Source of the DNA: Paenibacillus mendelii
Lineage (GTDB): Bacteria; Bacillota; Bacilli; Paenibacillales; Paenibacillaceae
DNA length: 64,000 nt
Direction of reading: 5' to 3'
Assembly (NCBI RefSeq): GCF_024498075.1
Contig: NZ_JANHOF010000023.1
Location: 1 to 64,000, forward strand
Numbering within the stretch: the first letter of the stretch is position 1; every line of letters starts with the position of its first letter. Shown one piece after another: positions 1 to 7,948 of the stretch. Below the pieces are notes generated by a model that saw only the letters and a program-made list of their open reading frames with translations, searched no databases and was not told where the DNA came from. The position numbers were made by a program, and so were the translations under genes.

Positions 1-36
1 GAAATCCTGCGAATGAGTGAGTATATGTGAGATAAA
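1..36 (+). repeat. 36-bp segment shared with 23191-23227
   Basis: The first 36 bases (beginning GAAATCCTGCGAAT) match the segment at 23191-23227 at most positions, with scattered substitutions. It lies in non-coding sequence in both places. Its nature is unknown; a remnant of a mobile element or a conserved intergenic motif are both possible. Confidence 0.4.
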
Positions 37-47
37 GACCTAAAAAC

Positions 48-104
48 GAGGGACGGAGAACGTAAGTTGAACGAAACAAGGAGCAGTTTGCCGCGGCATC
101 TGCT
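48..104 (+). repeat. Intergenic repeat family, copy 1 (degenerate)
   Basis: Contains the family core GGAGCAGTTTGCCGCGGCA preceded by GTAAGTTGAACGAAACAA. The right half of the hairpin is degraded, so the stem seen in other copies is incomplete here. Other copies are listed at 1294, 6091, 9041, 12098, 12246, 26261, 32553, 33596, 35601, 37820, 38761 and 39361. Confidence 0.65.
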
Positions 105-177
105 ATCGTTGAGGGGGCGACTTTTACATTAAATATACTATAATTAACAAATAATACTGTTTGAAGGAGAGGGCATC

Positions 178-1041
178 ATGGTGCATTCCTACGAAATACC
201 GTCTTTGCTAGAAGAGATCATGACATGGGAGAAGGAGATTAAGCAGAAAGTCCCTTACTTGGAGACACCGACAGGCTATTTTCTGCAATTTGACCCAACC
301 GAAAACGGCGGGTACAGAAGTTCTCCAGCTGATGCGATAATGTTCGCGGGTACAGGCATGGATGGTATTCATTTTTCCTTCCTAACGGAGTTCGGTTCCG
401 TGACTGATTTAAGTTTGGCGCCTATTATTCGCGTTGATCCTATGGATTTTGGAAATTGTGCAAAAATAGTCGCCAAAAATATCAGAGATTTTTTCACCCT
501 TCATTTTTCAGATCATGAAGGTCTTTTGCTGAACGATTTTGAATCCAAAGAACACTATCTGACCTATTTGAAAGATCAGGAAGGAGACGACGAGGAGAGC
601 GAGTATTTCGACAAGAAGAAATGGCAATGGCAGAAGAATGAGGTACGTGACTTCGCTATGCTGCGATTCGGATTTCAGCCCATCCTTGATGGATATGCCT
701 ATATGCAAGAGGTACGACAAGCGCGATGGAACGAACTGATCGTGACCACTTCTGATGGTTTGGGGGTCATAGTACGGAGCACATCAGTTGATGGCCAAAA
801 TAAACCGGTCCCTCACCCGTGGCACATGAAAGAAATTCCGGACCGGGAATTAGAACAGTTAAAGTCCTATATTGTTAGCGCGGAGCAAGCAGGGCTATTT
901 GGCTTTATCCGCGACTGTCAGGTCCAAGGAGTGGATGATTACGAAGTTATCCAGGCGATCTGCGACCAGCTTATTTCGCTCGGTTTGCCTCTGGAAGCCA
1001 AAAGGCTGGCGTACTGTATGGACATGTCATCATTGATCTAA
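178..1041 (+). CDS. Hypothetical protein, possibly SMI1/KNR4 (SUKH)-like
   Basis: A 287-aa soluble, acidic protein with no signal peptide or membrane segment. The ATG follows a GAAGGAGAGGG ribosome binding site at good spacing. The stretch around residues 50-105 (AGTGMDGIHFSFLTEFG, then APIIRVDPMDF) resembles the strand pattern of SMI1/KNR4-type proteins, which are often immunity or housekeeping factors of unknown role, but this is a weak resemblance by eye. It stands alone, with no toxin gene beside it. The reading frame stays open for about 60 codons after the stop, probably by chance. Confidence 0.55.
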   Translation: MVHSYEIPSLLEEIMTWEKEIKQKVPYLETPTGYFLQFDPTENGGYRSSPADAIMFAGTGMDGIHFSFLTEFGSVTDLSLAPIIRVDPMDFGNCAKIVAKNIRDFFTLHFSDHEGLLLNDFESKEHYLTYLKDQEGDDEESEYFDKKKWQWQKNEVRDFAMLRFGFQPILDGYAYMQEVRQARWNELIVTTSDGLGVIVRSTSVDGQNKPVPHPWHMKEIPDRELEQLKSYIVSAEQAGLFGFIRDCQVQGVDDYEVIQAICDQLISLGLPLEAKRLAYCMDMSSLI

Positions 1042-1425
1042 TTCAAAGAAACAATAAATAATCGAAGCATTAAATCTACTAATTGTGTTGGATGGAGAGA
1101 TGCATTTGCTATTCCAATGTACATTGAATTCTTCACGGTACCGAGGACAAAGTTTGTGTATCCTTACAGAAGGAACTTTATTGAGAAGTTAAGAAAATGG
1201 AAACAGCGGGAAGGCAAATGCACTTTTTAAGGAAACAAACAATTTATTACAGACACATGGTTGGTATACCTTTGATATGGGATAAATATACCTAGGCAGG
1301 CGATCGTTCTGATCGGCTGCCTTTTCTCAAGTAAAGGGCAGAGATCCATCAACAGAGTGATGGTTATGATAAAATTATGCTGAAAAGTATTATAGGCCAA
1401 ATACAAATCTTTGGTAGTGTGAACA
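1042..1425. other. Intergenic stretch, no supported gene
   Basis: AT-rich sequence holding one repeat-family copy at 1294-1341. An open stretch of about 60 codons follows the stop at 1041 in the same frame, but it has no start with a ribosome binding site and I do not call it a gene. Confidence 0.5.
1294..1341 (+). repeat. Intergenic repeat family copy with terminator-like hairpin
   Basis: An imperfect stem (GGCAGGCGATC pairing with GATCGGCTGCC) is followed by TTTTCT and then by the family 3' end AAAGGGCAG. The hairpin plus T-run could end transcription. Confidence 0.6.
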
Positions 1426-1899
1426 ATGTCTCCTATAAAATTATCTCTAACAATGGTAGTCGTTACTACCCTTGTTTTTGGATGTAAGTCACAACCAGTC
1501 AGACCAGATGATAAAGAGATTGAGGCCTTTATCAGTTAGAATAAAATACATGTAATTGAGTTGGTGAAGTACAAGCAATACACAGCAATTGCATATAAGA
1601 TCGATACAGAGGTAGGTTTCTACTTGGACCAAACAGGTGACGGGACGTTTTCAAAACATTGGGAGAATATAGAGGGAACAAAGATTCCGAAGCGATTTAT
1701 AGGTGGATTTTCTGACAAATATTTAGTTGAATATATCATCGATGAAAGTATGTTAAATCGAATACACACGTATACAACCAGAGCAGGTACCAGAGCAGGT
1801 ACCTTTACTAAAGAACCAAATCAGAAGTGTTTTGTATTCCCTACAGGACAGGGCGGTATTCAGTATTTTGACCGAAATAATAAATTGATTGAGTTTTAG
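1426..1899 (+). pseudogene. Lipoprotein gene interrupted by an in-frame TAG
   Basis: An ATG at 1426 opens a typical lipoprotein signal peptide with lipobox LVFGC (Cys at residue 20). After 37 codons there is a TAG at 1537-1539. The same frame continues without another stop to 1899 and encodes about 120 more residues, with NKIHVIELVKYKQYTAIAYK directly after the stop. The simplest reading is one nonsense mutation in a small secreted lipoprotein of unknown function. A perfect 12-bp tandem duplication (CCAGAGCAGGTA at 1778-1801) gives a TRAGTRAG repeat near the C-terminus and is a second sign of relaxed selection. The ribosome binding site before 1426 is poor. Readthrough of TAG or a sequencing error would be alternatives. 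Confidence 0.65.
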
Positions 1900-1942
1900 G
1901 TGCTAAAATTGTAGCTAAAAAGAGGAGGTGAGCCGCTAACCG

Positions 1943-2698
1943 ATGCCTTTTACCTTTGCGCACCCGACGTTTGCTTTCCCCTTAAAATTCATCAGCCCGC
2001 GATGGTTGAGTGTAACCGGCCTCGTGCTGGGGAGTATGGCTTCTGATTTTGAATATTTTCTTGCTTTGGAGCCGCATCGGACAGTTGGTCATTCGTTCTT
2101 AGGCTTGGTCGTTCAGGTGATTCCGCTATGTATCCTGTTCGCCTATCTTATTCACACTTTTGTTAAGGAATCACTCGTCCTGCACCTGCCATCCGCCTTT
2201 GGCTTGAATCGGAGGGCGTACAGCCTTTTATGCACATGGAGCCTGCGAACGCTTCGCGACTGGATTATCTACATCGTGTCTGTCTCTATCGGCTTTCTCT
2301 CGCATGTTGCGGTCGACGCCTTCACGCATGAAAGCGGTTATATGGTTCAGCAGCTTACCTTGCTGCAGTCTATCGTCTTATTGGACCTGCCGGTGTACAA
2401 AATTTTACAGCACAGTCTGTCGATGACCGGGATGATGGTTATAGTCGGCACAGTAGGAGTCGCGCTTTACAGAACGGATCCCTATACGAAAGAGATCCCA
2501 TTCATCACGTACAAACAAAAACTGTTGTACTGGGGCTTCGCGGTGATGGTCGCAGTCTTCATGACAGGATGTAAACTGCTGCTAACCTCGGGCGGCAACA
2601 TCATCGGAATGTTGGTCGTAGCGCCAATCACTGGCTTCTGGGCAGGGATACTGCTCGCCTCCTTGCTCTGGAGAAGAACCAGGCATAGAAACAAATAG
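1943..2698 (+). CDS. DUF4184 family integral membrane protein
   Basis: 251 aa beginning MPFTFAHPTFAFPL, the hallmark opening of DUF4184 proteins. It has several hydrophobic segments (about residues 20-40, 50-75, 105-125, 155-175, 190-215, 220-245) and membrane-associated His/Asp residues (GHSF, SHVAVDAFTH) like metal-dependent membrane hydrolases of the YdjM type. The biochemical activity of the family is unknown. A GAGGAGGTG site lies 13-14 bases before the ATG, which is a long spacing. Confidence 0.8.
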   Translation: MPFTFAHPTFAFPLKFISPRWLSVTGLVLGSMASDFEYFLALEPHRTVGHSFLGLVVQVIPLCILFAYLIHTFVKESLVLHLPSAFGLNRRAYSLLCTWSLRTLRDWIIYIVSVSIGFLSHVAVDAFTHESGYMVQQLTLLQSIVLLDLPVYKILQHSLSMTGMMVIVGTVGVALYRTDPYTKEIPFITYKQKLLYWGFAVMVAVFMTGCKLLLTSGGNIIGMLVVAPITGFWAGILLASLLWRRTRHRNK

Positions 2699-2724
2699 GG
2701 GCACACAGGTGAATTATCTAATCC

Positions 2725-2758
2725 TGACAGACTCTTGTCAACAATGAAAGTTTATTAT
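2725..2758 (+). promoter_or_regulatory. Putative operator/promoter of the WYL regulator gene
   Basis: An inverted repeat TGACA-N6-TGTCA (2725-2740) is followed 12 bases later by TATTAT (2753-2758). The same arrangement with the same spacing recurs at 3823-3858 before the epoxide hydrolase gene. This suggests one regulator, plausibly the WYL protein encoded at 2883, binds both sites. No -35 lies at the usual 17-base distance. Confidence 0.5.
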
Positions 2759-2882
2759 GTAAGTAAGAACCCTATTTACCCGCAGGAGTTAAGGCAACGT
2801 GTTCGTGGAAGTGAAACATTTTATTAATTAGTTACCTTGAAAATGAAACTGTAACAAGATTTTTTGAATTAGGGGGAAAACA

Positions 2883-3827
2883 GTGAAACTTGAGCGACTT
2901 ATGGCCATTACGATCCTTCTATTAAACCGCAAACGCGTACAGGCCCAAGAATTGGCTGATCGTCTGGAAGTGTCATTGCGTACGATTTATCGCGATTTGG
3001 AATCATTGAATCTTGCAGGAATTCCTATTGTTTCGTACACGGGAGCGGAAGGCGGATTCGAAATCATGGAAAACTTTCGATTGGATCGGCAAATGCTTTC
3101 ATTTGATGAGCTTATTGCCCTCTCTACAGCTTTGCGAGGGCTTCAATCTACACAGGCATTTAGCAACCAAAATTTGGACGGGCTGCTCGATAAAGTTGGC
3201 GCATTGGTCTCGAAGGCAGAACAAGGTCGTATGGCTGGTGCTGATCAGGTCATCGTAGATTTAAATCCGTGGAAAAGCAGCTCTTCAGAACGAAACAAGT
3301 ATGACACGCTGCATAAAGCCGTAAGCGATAAAAGGCTGATCCGTTTTACATATACCAACGGACAAGGGGGAGAAACAGAACGTTGTATTGAACCTATGGG
3401 GCTGGTGCTCAAAGGCTATACGTGGTATCTTCACGGCTATTGCTTAAACCGAAATGATTACCGCATGTTCAGGCTCTCACGGATCCGGAATCTACTCATT
3501 CTTGAGGATACGTTCCAGCGTCGAATGGTGACGCTGTCTGAGTTGAATGCAAATTGGGATCCGCAGCGCGATTCCAAGATGGTCGATCTGGTGCTTAGAT
3601 TTACAGGGCCGGCTAAGGTTCCAGCAGAAGATCATTTTGATTCGGATGAAATTGAACGGCAGCCCGATGGTACGCTTATCGTTCGGGTCCGATACCCGGA
3701 TAACGACTGGTTAATCGGTTTTTTACTTCAATTTAGAACGGATTTGTTCATTCTTGAACCCCCGCATATTGCTGAAGCGGTACGGAAAAGTGCTTTGGAG
3801 ATATCTAAACTTTATATCGCTCGTTGA
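2883..3827 (+). CDS. YafY-type transcriptional regulator (HTH_11 plus WYL domain)
   Basis: A 314-aa protein starting at GTG 2883 behind an AGGGGG site. Residues 5-60 form a winged helix-turn-helix (VQAQELADRLEVSLRTIYRD). Residues about 135-215 match the WYL domain, with IEPMGLVLKGYTWYLHGYC and FRLSRI. WYL proteins sense small ligands or nucleic acids and act as repressors or activators. The gene lies just upstream of epoxide hydrolase and SDR genes, and similar inverted repeats precede both transcription units, so it probably controls itself and those enzymes. The downstream operator overlaps its stop codon. Confidence 0.88.
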   Translation: MKLERLMAITILLLNRKRVQAQELADRLEVSLRTIYRDLESLNLAGIPIVSYTGAEGGFEIMENFRLDRQMLSFDELIALSTALRGLQSTQAFSNQNLDGLLDKVGALVSKAEQGRMAGADQVIVDLNPWKSSSSERNKYDTLHKAVSDKRLIRFTYTNGQGGETERCIEPMGLVLKGYTWYLHGYCLNRNDYRMFRLSRIRNLLILEDTFQRRMVTLSELNANWDPQRDSKMVDLVLRFTGPAKVPAEDHFDSDEIERQPDGTLIVRVRYPDNDWLIGFLLQFRTDLFILEPPHIAEAVRKSALEISKLYIAR

Positions 3828-3858
3828 CACACAGTTGTCAACAAGCTTGGTTTATTAT
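3823..3858 (+). promoter_or_regulatory. Putative operator/promoter of the epoxide hydrolase-SDR unit
   Basis: A perfect inverted repeat GTTGACA-N6-TGTCAAC (3823-3842) is followed by TATTAT at 3853-3858. It repeats the layout at 2725-2758, with 12 bases between the TGTCA arm and TATTAT in both. It overlaps the last codons of the WYL gene. Confidence 0.55.
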
Positions 3859-3933
3859 GAGTTTAAATAGAGTGAACACATTAATCAGTCACAAGAAGAT
3901 ACAGAGAATTTTGAGGAGGATTTCCAAAAAAAA

Positions 3934-5118
3934 ATGGCTCATTCAGAACAACAAAGTGTACGCAATGGCCACCAGAGCAATGATATCAAGCCTTTCCGCA
4001 TCGATGTTCCGCAGGCTGACCTTGATGAATTACGAGACCGTTTAACCCGCACCCGTTGGCCGGATGCTTTGGCCGGTGTAGGCTGGGACTATGGTATCCC
4101 TGTTGATTACCTCAAGGAACTGGCGGAATATTGGAGATCCAAATATGACTGGCGCAAACACGAGAAATCTCTTAACAAATTCCCGCAGTTCACCACCACC
4201 ATAGACGGACAGAACATCCACTTTCTACATGTTCGTTCACCGGAACCTGGAGCAATGCCGCTAATCATCACACATGGTTGGCCAGGTTCGATCGTAGAGT
4301 TCATGAACATTATAGGACCGCTCACCGATCCCCGCGCTCATGGCGGTAACCCGGAAGATGCTTTCCATGTCGTTATCCCTTCGCTACCCGGCTTTGGCTT
4401 TTCTGGACCGACAACCGAGGTAGGGTGGAACATTAATCGAGTAGCCAGAACTTGGGCTGAACTGATGCGTCGACTAAGTTATGAACGTTACGGCGCACAA
4501 GGTGGTGACACCGGGGCAATGGTCTCTCCGGAGCTTGGACGATTTGCTCCAGACTCTGTCATTGGGATTCATGCAAACGGGCTTACAACATTCCCGTCCG
4601 GAGATCCCGCAGAATCACTTGATTTAACTGAAATTGAGCGAGCGCGCTACGATAAGTTGACTCAACAAAGCTATGAGACAACGGGTTATGCGATTATACA
4701 ATCTACACGACCTCAGACGCTTGCCTATGGTCTAACTGACTCGCCTATCGGGCAGCTTGCTTGGATCGTTGAGAAGTTCAAGGAATGGACAGACCCTATA
4801 GCAAATCTTCCGGAGGATGCCGTTAATCTCGACCACTTGCTCACAAATGTGTCATTGTATTGGCTGACTGGAACGGCGGGGTCATCGGCACGGATTTATA
4901 AAGAGGAGGCGAAATCCTGGGGCATGCCTGCTCAGCGCTCTACGGTTCCTACCGGAGTCGCAGTTTTTCCGAAAGACATCTCGATCCGAGGTATTGTCGA
5001 ACGCGAGCATAATGTCGTGCACTGGTCGGAATTCGATCGCGGTGGTCACTTTGCGGCAATGGAAGCTCCTGATCTATTAGTTAATGACATTCGAAAGTTC
5101 TTTGGTCAGCTTCGCTAA
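3934..5118 (+). CDS. Epoxide hydrolase (EHN-type alpha/beta hydrolase)
   Basis: A 394-aa enzyme of the microsomal epoxide hydrolase type, which opens epoxides to diols. The N-terminal EHN domain (about residues 20-125) includes LRDRLTRTRWPDA. The catalytic domain shows the oxyanion motif HGWPGS, then a GGDTG nucleophile elbow whose Asp attacks the epoxide, and a C-terminal GGHF with the catalytic His (GGHFAAMEAPD). Length and order fit the family. A GAGGAGG site precedes the ATG. It is followed after 82 bases by an SDR gene, probably co-transcribed, downstream of a WYL regulator that may control both. The substrate is unknown. Confidence 0.9.
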   Translation: MAHSEQQSVRNGHQSNDIKPFRIDVPQADLDELRDRLTRTRWPDALAGVGWDYGIPVDYLKELAEYWRSKYDWRKHEKSLNKFPQFTTTIDGQNIHFLHVRSPEPGAMPLIITHGWPGSIVEFMNIIGPLTDPRAHGGNPEDAFHVVIPSLPGFGFSGPTTEVGWNINRVARTWAELMRRLSYERYGAQGGDTGAMVSPELGRFAPDSVIGIHANGLTTFPSGDPAESLDLTEIERARYDKLTQQSYETTGYAIIQSTRPQTLAYGLTDSPIGQLAWIVEKFKEWTDPIANLPEDAVNLDHLLTNVSLYWLTGTAGSSARIYKEEAKSWGMPAQRSTVPTGVAVFPKDISIRGIVEREHNVVHWSEFDRGGHFAAMEAPDLLVNDIRKFFGQLR

Positions 5119-5200
5119 GACTACCCGGAATGTTGTTATGAAGCTCGAATCTAAAGTTTGAACATTCGAAATTAAATAGTAGGATGAAAGGAAGATGACT

Positions 5201-5941
5201 ATGAATCTGCAGGGGAAAGTTGTTATCGTTACCGGAGGCGCAAGAGGAATTGGAAGTGCTGCATCAAAATCATTGGCCCAGCGGGGTGCGAAAGTCGTCG
5301 TTAATTATTTAAAAAATCAAGATGCTGCTGAAGCAGTGGTCTCCGATATTCGATCCAGCGGCGGAGAAGCCATTGCTCTCCGGGCGGATGTTCGTGATTC
5401 AGACCAATTTGCAAAGCTCGTAGACGCTGTTTTAGATGCTTTTGGGAAAATTGATATATTGGTCTGCAACGCGAATATGAGTTTCACTGCGAAGCCCTTT
5501 GCCGAAATGAATTGGGAGGAGTTCTCTCAGAAATTAAACGATGAACTAAAAGCGGCATTCGTGACGACTAAATCCGTTATTCCGTCCATGATCAAGCAAA
5601 AGTTCGGACGTATCATTTATGTATCCAGCAGCTTAGGTAAGGATCCCTCGCCTTACATGATCGCTCATGGGACGGCAAAAGGAGGGGTGAATACTTTTTC
5701 CGACTATATTGCCCAAGAATTCGGACCACAAGGAATTTCAGCCAACGTGGTTGCACCCGGATTAGTGCAAACCGATGCGACCGCCTTTTTATCAGAGGAA
5801 GAGAAACAAACCATTAGTAGCTTTACACCACTGAGGCGTGTGGCGGAACCTGATGATATTGCAGGTGTTATTTCGTTCCTGGCAAGCGACGATTCGCGTT
5901 TTATTACCGGATCGTATACCCCTGTTACTGGGGGGCTGTAA
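5201..5941 (+). CDS. SDR family oxidoreductase with His at the catalytic Tyr position
   Basis: A classical short-chain dehydrogenase/reductase of about 246 aa with the NAD(P) motif TGGARGIG near the N-terminus and a catalytic Ser in YVSSS. The normal YxxxK is HGTAK here, so the expected Tyr is replaced by His, while the Lys is kept. Some actinobacterial SDRs carry the same HGTAK, so this may be a subfamily trait rather than damage. An ATG at 5195 touches the AAAGGAAG site, so the ATG at 5201 is the better start. It lies downstream of the epoxide hydrolase. A strong terminator follows at 6042. Confidence 0.85.
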   Translation: MNLQGKVVIVTGGARGIGSAASKSLAQRGAKVVVNYLKNQDAAEAVVSDIRSSGGEAIALRADVRDSDQFAKLVDAVLDAFGKIDILVCNANMSFTAKPFAEMNWEEFSQKLNDELKAAFVTTKSVIPSMIKQKFGRIIYVSSSLGKDPSPYMIAHGTAKGGVNTFSDYIAQEFGPQGISANVVAPGLVQTDATAFLSEEEKQTISSFTPLRRVAEPDDIAGVISFLASDDSRFITGSYTPVTGGL

Positions 5942-6041
5942 CTGGAGTCCAGTGTCATCGATATTTGAATCTACACACCGCAGCAGCTGGCCATACGAGT
6001 GCAAATCTTAAGAACGCAAGATAACCTGCTTGAATACCTGG

Positions 6042-6067
6042 CCTCCAATTGATTTGGAGGTCTTTTT
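6042..6067 (+). terminator. Rho-independent terminator after the SDR gene
   Basis: CCTCCAA (6042-6048) pairs with TTGGAGG (6054-6060), followed by TCTTTTT. Confidence 0.8.
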
Positions 6068-6090
6068 GAATTCGACGAAAAAATTCATTG

Positions 6091-6160
6091 CGCTAACGGG
6101 GACTATAGTTCAATAAACAGCAAGGCTGCCGGCTGATCCAAGCGCCAACCGGCGTCCTAT
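6091..6160 (+). repeat. Intergenic repeat family copy
   Basis: Begins with the family 5' end GCTAACGGGGACTATAGTTCAA and carries an AAGGCTGCCGG hairpin arm. The rest of the core is diverged. Confidence 0.5.
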
Positions 6161-6180
6161 CCATTCATTTGATATCAGAG

Positions 6181-6282
6181 TTACTTCGATTTCTTCTTAG
6201 CTGCGGATCTGCCTTGCTTCTTCGGATCGTCCGATGGCGGTGCGGCATGCTGTGAACCGTTGGGCTTAATCGAATCGGCCAT
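6181..6282 (-). CDS. Small basic protein of 33 aa
   Basis: An ATG at 6282 (minus strand) follows an ideal GGAAAGGAG site and opens 33 codons. The product has a polar N-terminus (MADSIKPNGSQH), a proline/aspartate stretch and a very basic tail (GRSAAKKKSK). There is no hydrophobic segment, so it is likely cytosolic, or spore-core or nucleic-acid associated. I do not recognise a family. The composition resembles small acid-soluble or DNA-associated peptides of Bacillales, but that is only an impression. The strong ribosome binding site is the main support. Confidence 0.6.
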   Translation of the reverse strand: MADSIKPNGSQHAAPPSDDPKKQGRSAAKKKSK

Positions 6283-6443
6283 GTTCTAATGCTCCTTTCC
6301 TGAGATTTGTAATTAGTTATATGCATATTTTTCTATCTCATCCAAAGACGCTCATCACAATGTTTTCCGAATACCTATCTCCAAGGGCAAGAAGTAATAA
6401 AATCGAATTCGTTATCAGGCGACCTGAAGCTCGGATGTGATTA

Positions 6444-7073
6444 TTAGTTATAGGGAATCAATCCTACCGAAACGATGCCAATCCAGCCAGCTCCCATAAG
6501 AAAAAACAGGCGTTCCGTCAATCCGAAATAAAGAGGGGCTCCGCTCGAGGCGAAGATCGAGACGATGGAGAGCATGAGCAGGAGAAACGAAGCAGCCGTT
6601 AACACTGCCATCCAGACCATTCCCCTTTTCACCGGCATCCATCGCGAGTCTTTACTGAGCTCCCGTGCCAGGATAAGGGCGGCTATGGTGAGGGAGACAA
6701 AGGCAAGGTTTGCGGCCATAAAGTGAATCATTCCGCTTGTGGACGGGGGCTGGTCCCAGCTACCCTTGGGATCGGTCGGGAAGACAGCCGAAACGAGCAG
6801 GCAGACGCCCCAGAGCGCCAGGCACGAGATTCCGGCGATGGCGCGCGTTCCGCGCACCCTACGGGCCAACCCAAGAGACAACGTCAGTGAGCCGAGCCCT
6901 AAGCTAACAAGGCTTGCCGGGAGTAGCCACCCACCCGATCCAAATACATAGTAGCTCATGGCATCGTAAAGAAATGTGATATCCGGCTGCAGAACGTGCA
7001 GCAGCAAGATGGAGACGGCAAACAAAGTGAGGCCAATTCGGGTTGCAGAGACGAGTGGATTGTTTTTTATCAT
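6444..7073 (-). CDS. DUF998 family membrane protein
   Basis: A 209-aa protein with six hydrophobic segments. DUF998 features visible are MSYYVFGSGGWLLPAS near residues 38-53 and FPTDPKG followed by a His (IHFMAAN) around residues 98-122. These proteins are found as single genes in many Bacillota and their role is unknown. A GGAGGAATAAAGC site precedes the ATG at 7073. The gene is divergent from the TetR regulator at 7364, and the palindrome at 7311-7346 lies in the shared upstream region. Confidence 0.8.
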   Translation of the reverse strand: MIKNNPLVSATRIGLTLFAVSILLLHVLQPDITFLYDAMSYYVFGSGGWLLPASLVSLGLGSLTLSLGLARRVRGTRAIAGISCLALWGVCLLVSAVFPTDPKGSWDQPPSTSGMIHFMAANLAFVSLTIAALILARELSKDSRWMPVKRGMVWMAVLTAASFLLLMLSIVSIFASSGAPLYFGLTERLFFLMGAGWIGIVSVGLIPYN

Positions 7074-7310
7074 GCTTTATTCCTCCAGTGAATGAACTAT
7101 TACTTATCATCATAGGGGAGAGATGTTTAGAACTTATGGAGGTGATCTGTTCTTTTCGTGTCTCTTGGGCGATGATATTTCTGAAAACTCGGCACAGCCG
7201 TGACTGTACAGTATAAATAAAATCCAGCCCGGGAGTCGTCTTCAGCCGTCTGACAAGGTAAGCGGCTTTCAATGAGAATAGCCGCGTTGCGTCAATACCA
7301 TTTTTGACGT

Positions 7311-7346
7311 ATAATGACCACAGTCATATATGACTGTGGTCATTAT
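7311..7346. promoter_or_regulatory. 36-bp perfect palindrome, TetR operator
   Basis: Each half is ATAATGACCACAGTCATA and the two halves are exact reverse complements with no spacer. A TTGACG at 7304-7309 lies 17 bases before TATATG at 7327-7332, so the palindrome covers the spacer and -10 region of a likely promoter for the TetR gene starting at 7364. Autorepression is the obvious inference. Confidence 0.75.
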
Positions 7347-7363
7347 TAGAGGGGGTGCACTCA

Positions 7364-7948
7364 ATGCTAAGAGAAGTCCGAAAAAAGAAAATTAATGAAA
7401 CGATCACTCAAGTTGCAATTGAGTTATTCAAACAAAAGGGCTATGAAAATGTAACTGTAGAGGAGATAGCACTCAAAAGTGGCATCGCCAAAGGCACTTT
7501 TTTCAACTATTTTCAGAAAAAAGAACATCTATTATTGCATATAGTGAATTCTTATATGCAGCTAATGGATCAAATTGTTCATAGACATCATGAAGGAACG
7601 GTTAAGGAGCGTCTGCTGCGTATTCTACGGGATATATTATCTATTTATTTCCGACATCCCGGTTTGTTACGCCTAGCCTTAGTAGAAACGATAAAATCAA
7701 CAATCGAAACAAAAGATGCATCAACCAACATTACGATGTTCAGAGAAACATTGGGTACCATCATTACAGAAGCTAAACAAAGCGGTGCCCTCCGAAGTAG
7801 TTGGGATCCAAACATGAGCGCCTCCGTTATAGTCGGTGTATTTATAAACACATTAATAAATGGGTCTTCGAGCTTGAATGAAGAAGAACTTTTTGAACTA
7901 TTACAACGGCAGTTGGATGTGGTATGGGAGGGAATTGCCGATGAATAG
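7364..7948 (+). CDS. TetR/AcrR family transcriptional regulator
   Basis: About 194 aa. The N-terminal helix-turn-helix (IELFKQKGYENVTVEEIA, then GIAKGTFFNYF) is typical of TetR. The C-terminal ligand domain is diverse. A GTG at 7355 lies too near the AGAGGGGG site, so the ATG at 7364 is preferred. The gene overlaps the following phosphodiesterase gene by 8 bases, indicating translational coupling. The 36-bp palindrome just upstream is its probable operator. Confidence 0.9.
   Translation: MLREVRKKKINETITQVAIELFKQKGYENVTVEEIALKSGIAKGTFFNYFQKKEHLLLHIVNSYMQLMDQIVHRHHEGTVKERLLRILRDILSIYFRHPGLLRLALVETIKSTIETKDASTNITMFRETLGTIITEAKQSGALRSSWDPNMSASVIVGVFINTLINGSSSLNEEELFELLQRQLDVVWEGIADE

Noticed and set aside
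1042..1230. Sixty open codons directly after the stop of the first gene, in the same frame
   Set aside because: No start codon with a ribosome binding site, no recognisable motif, and such a stretch can occur by chance in AT-rich DNA.
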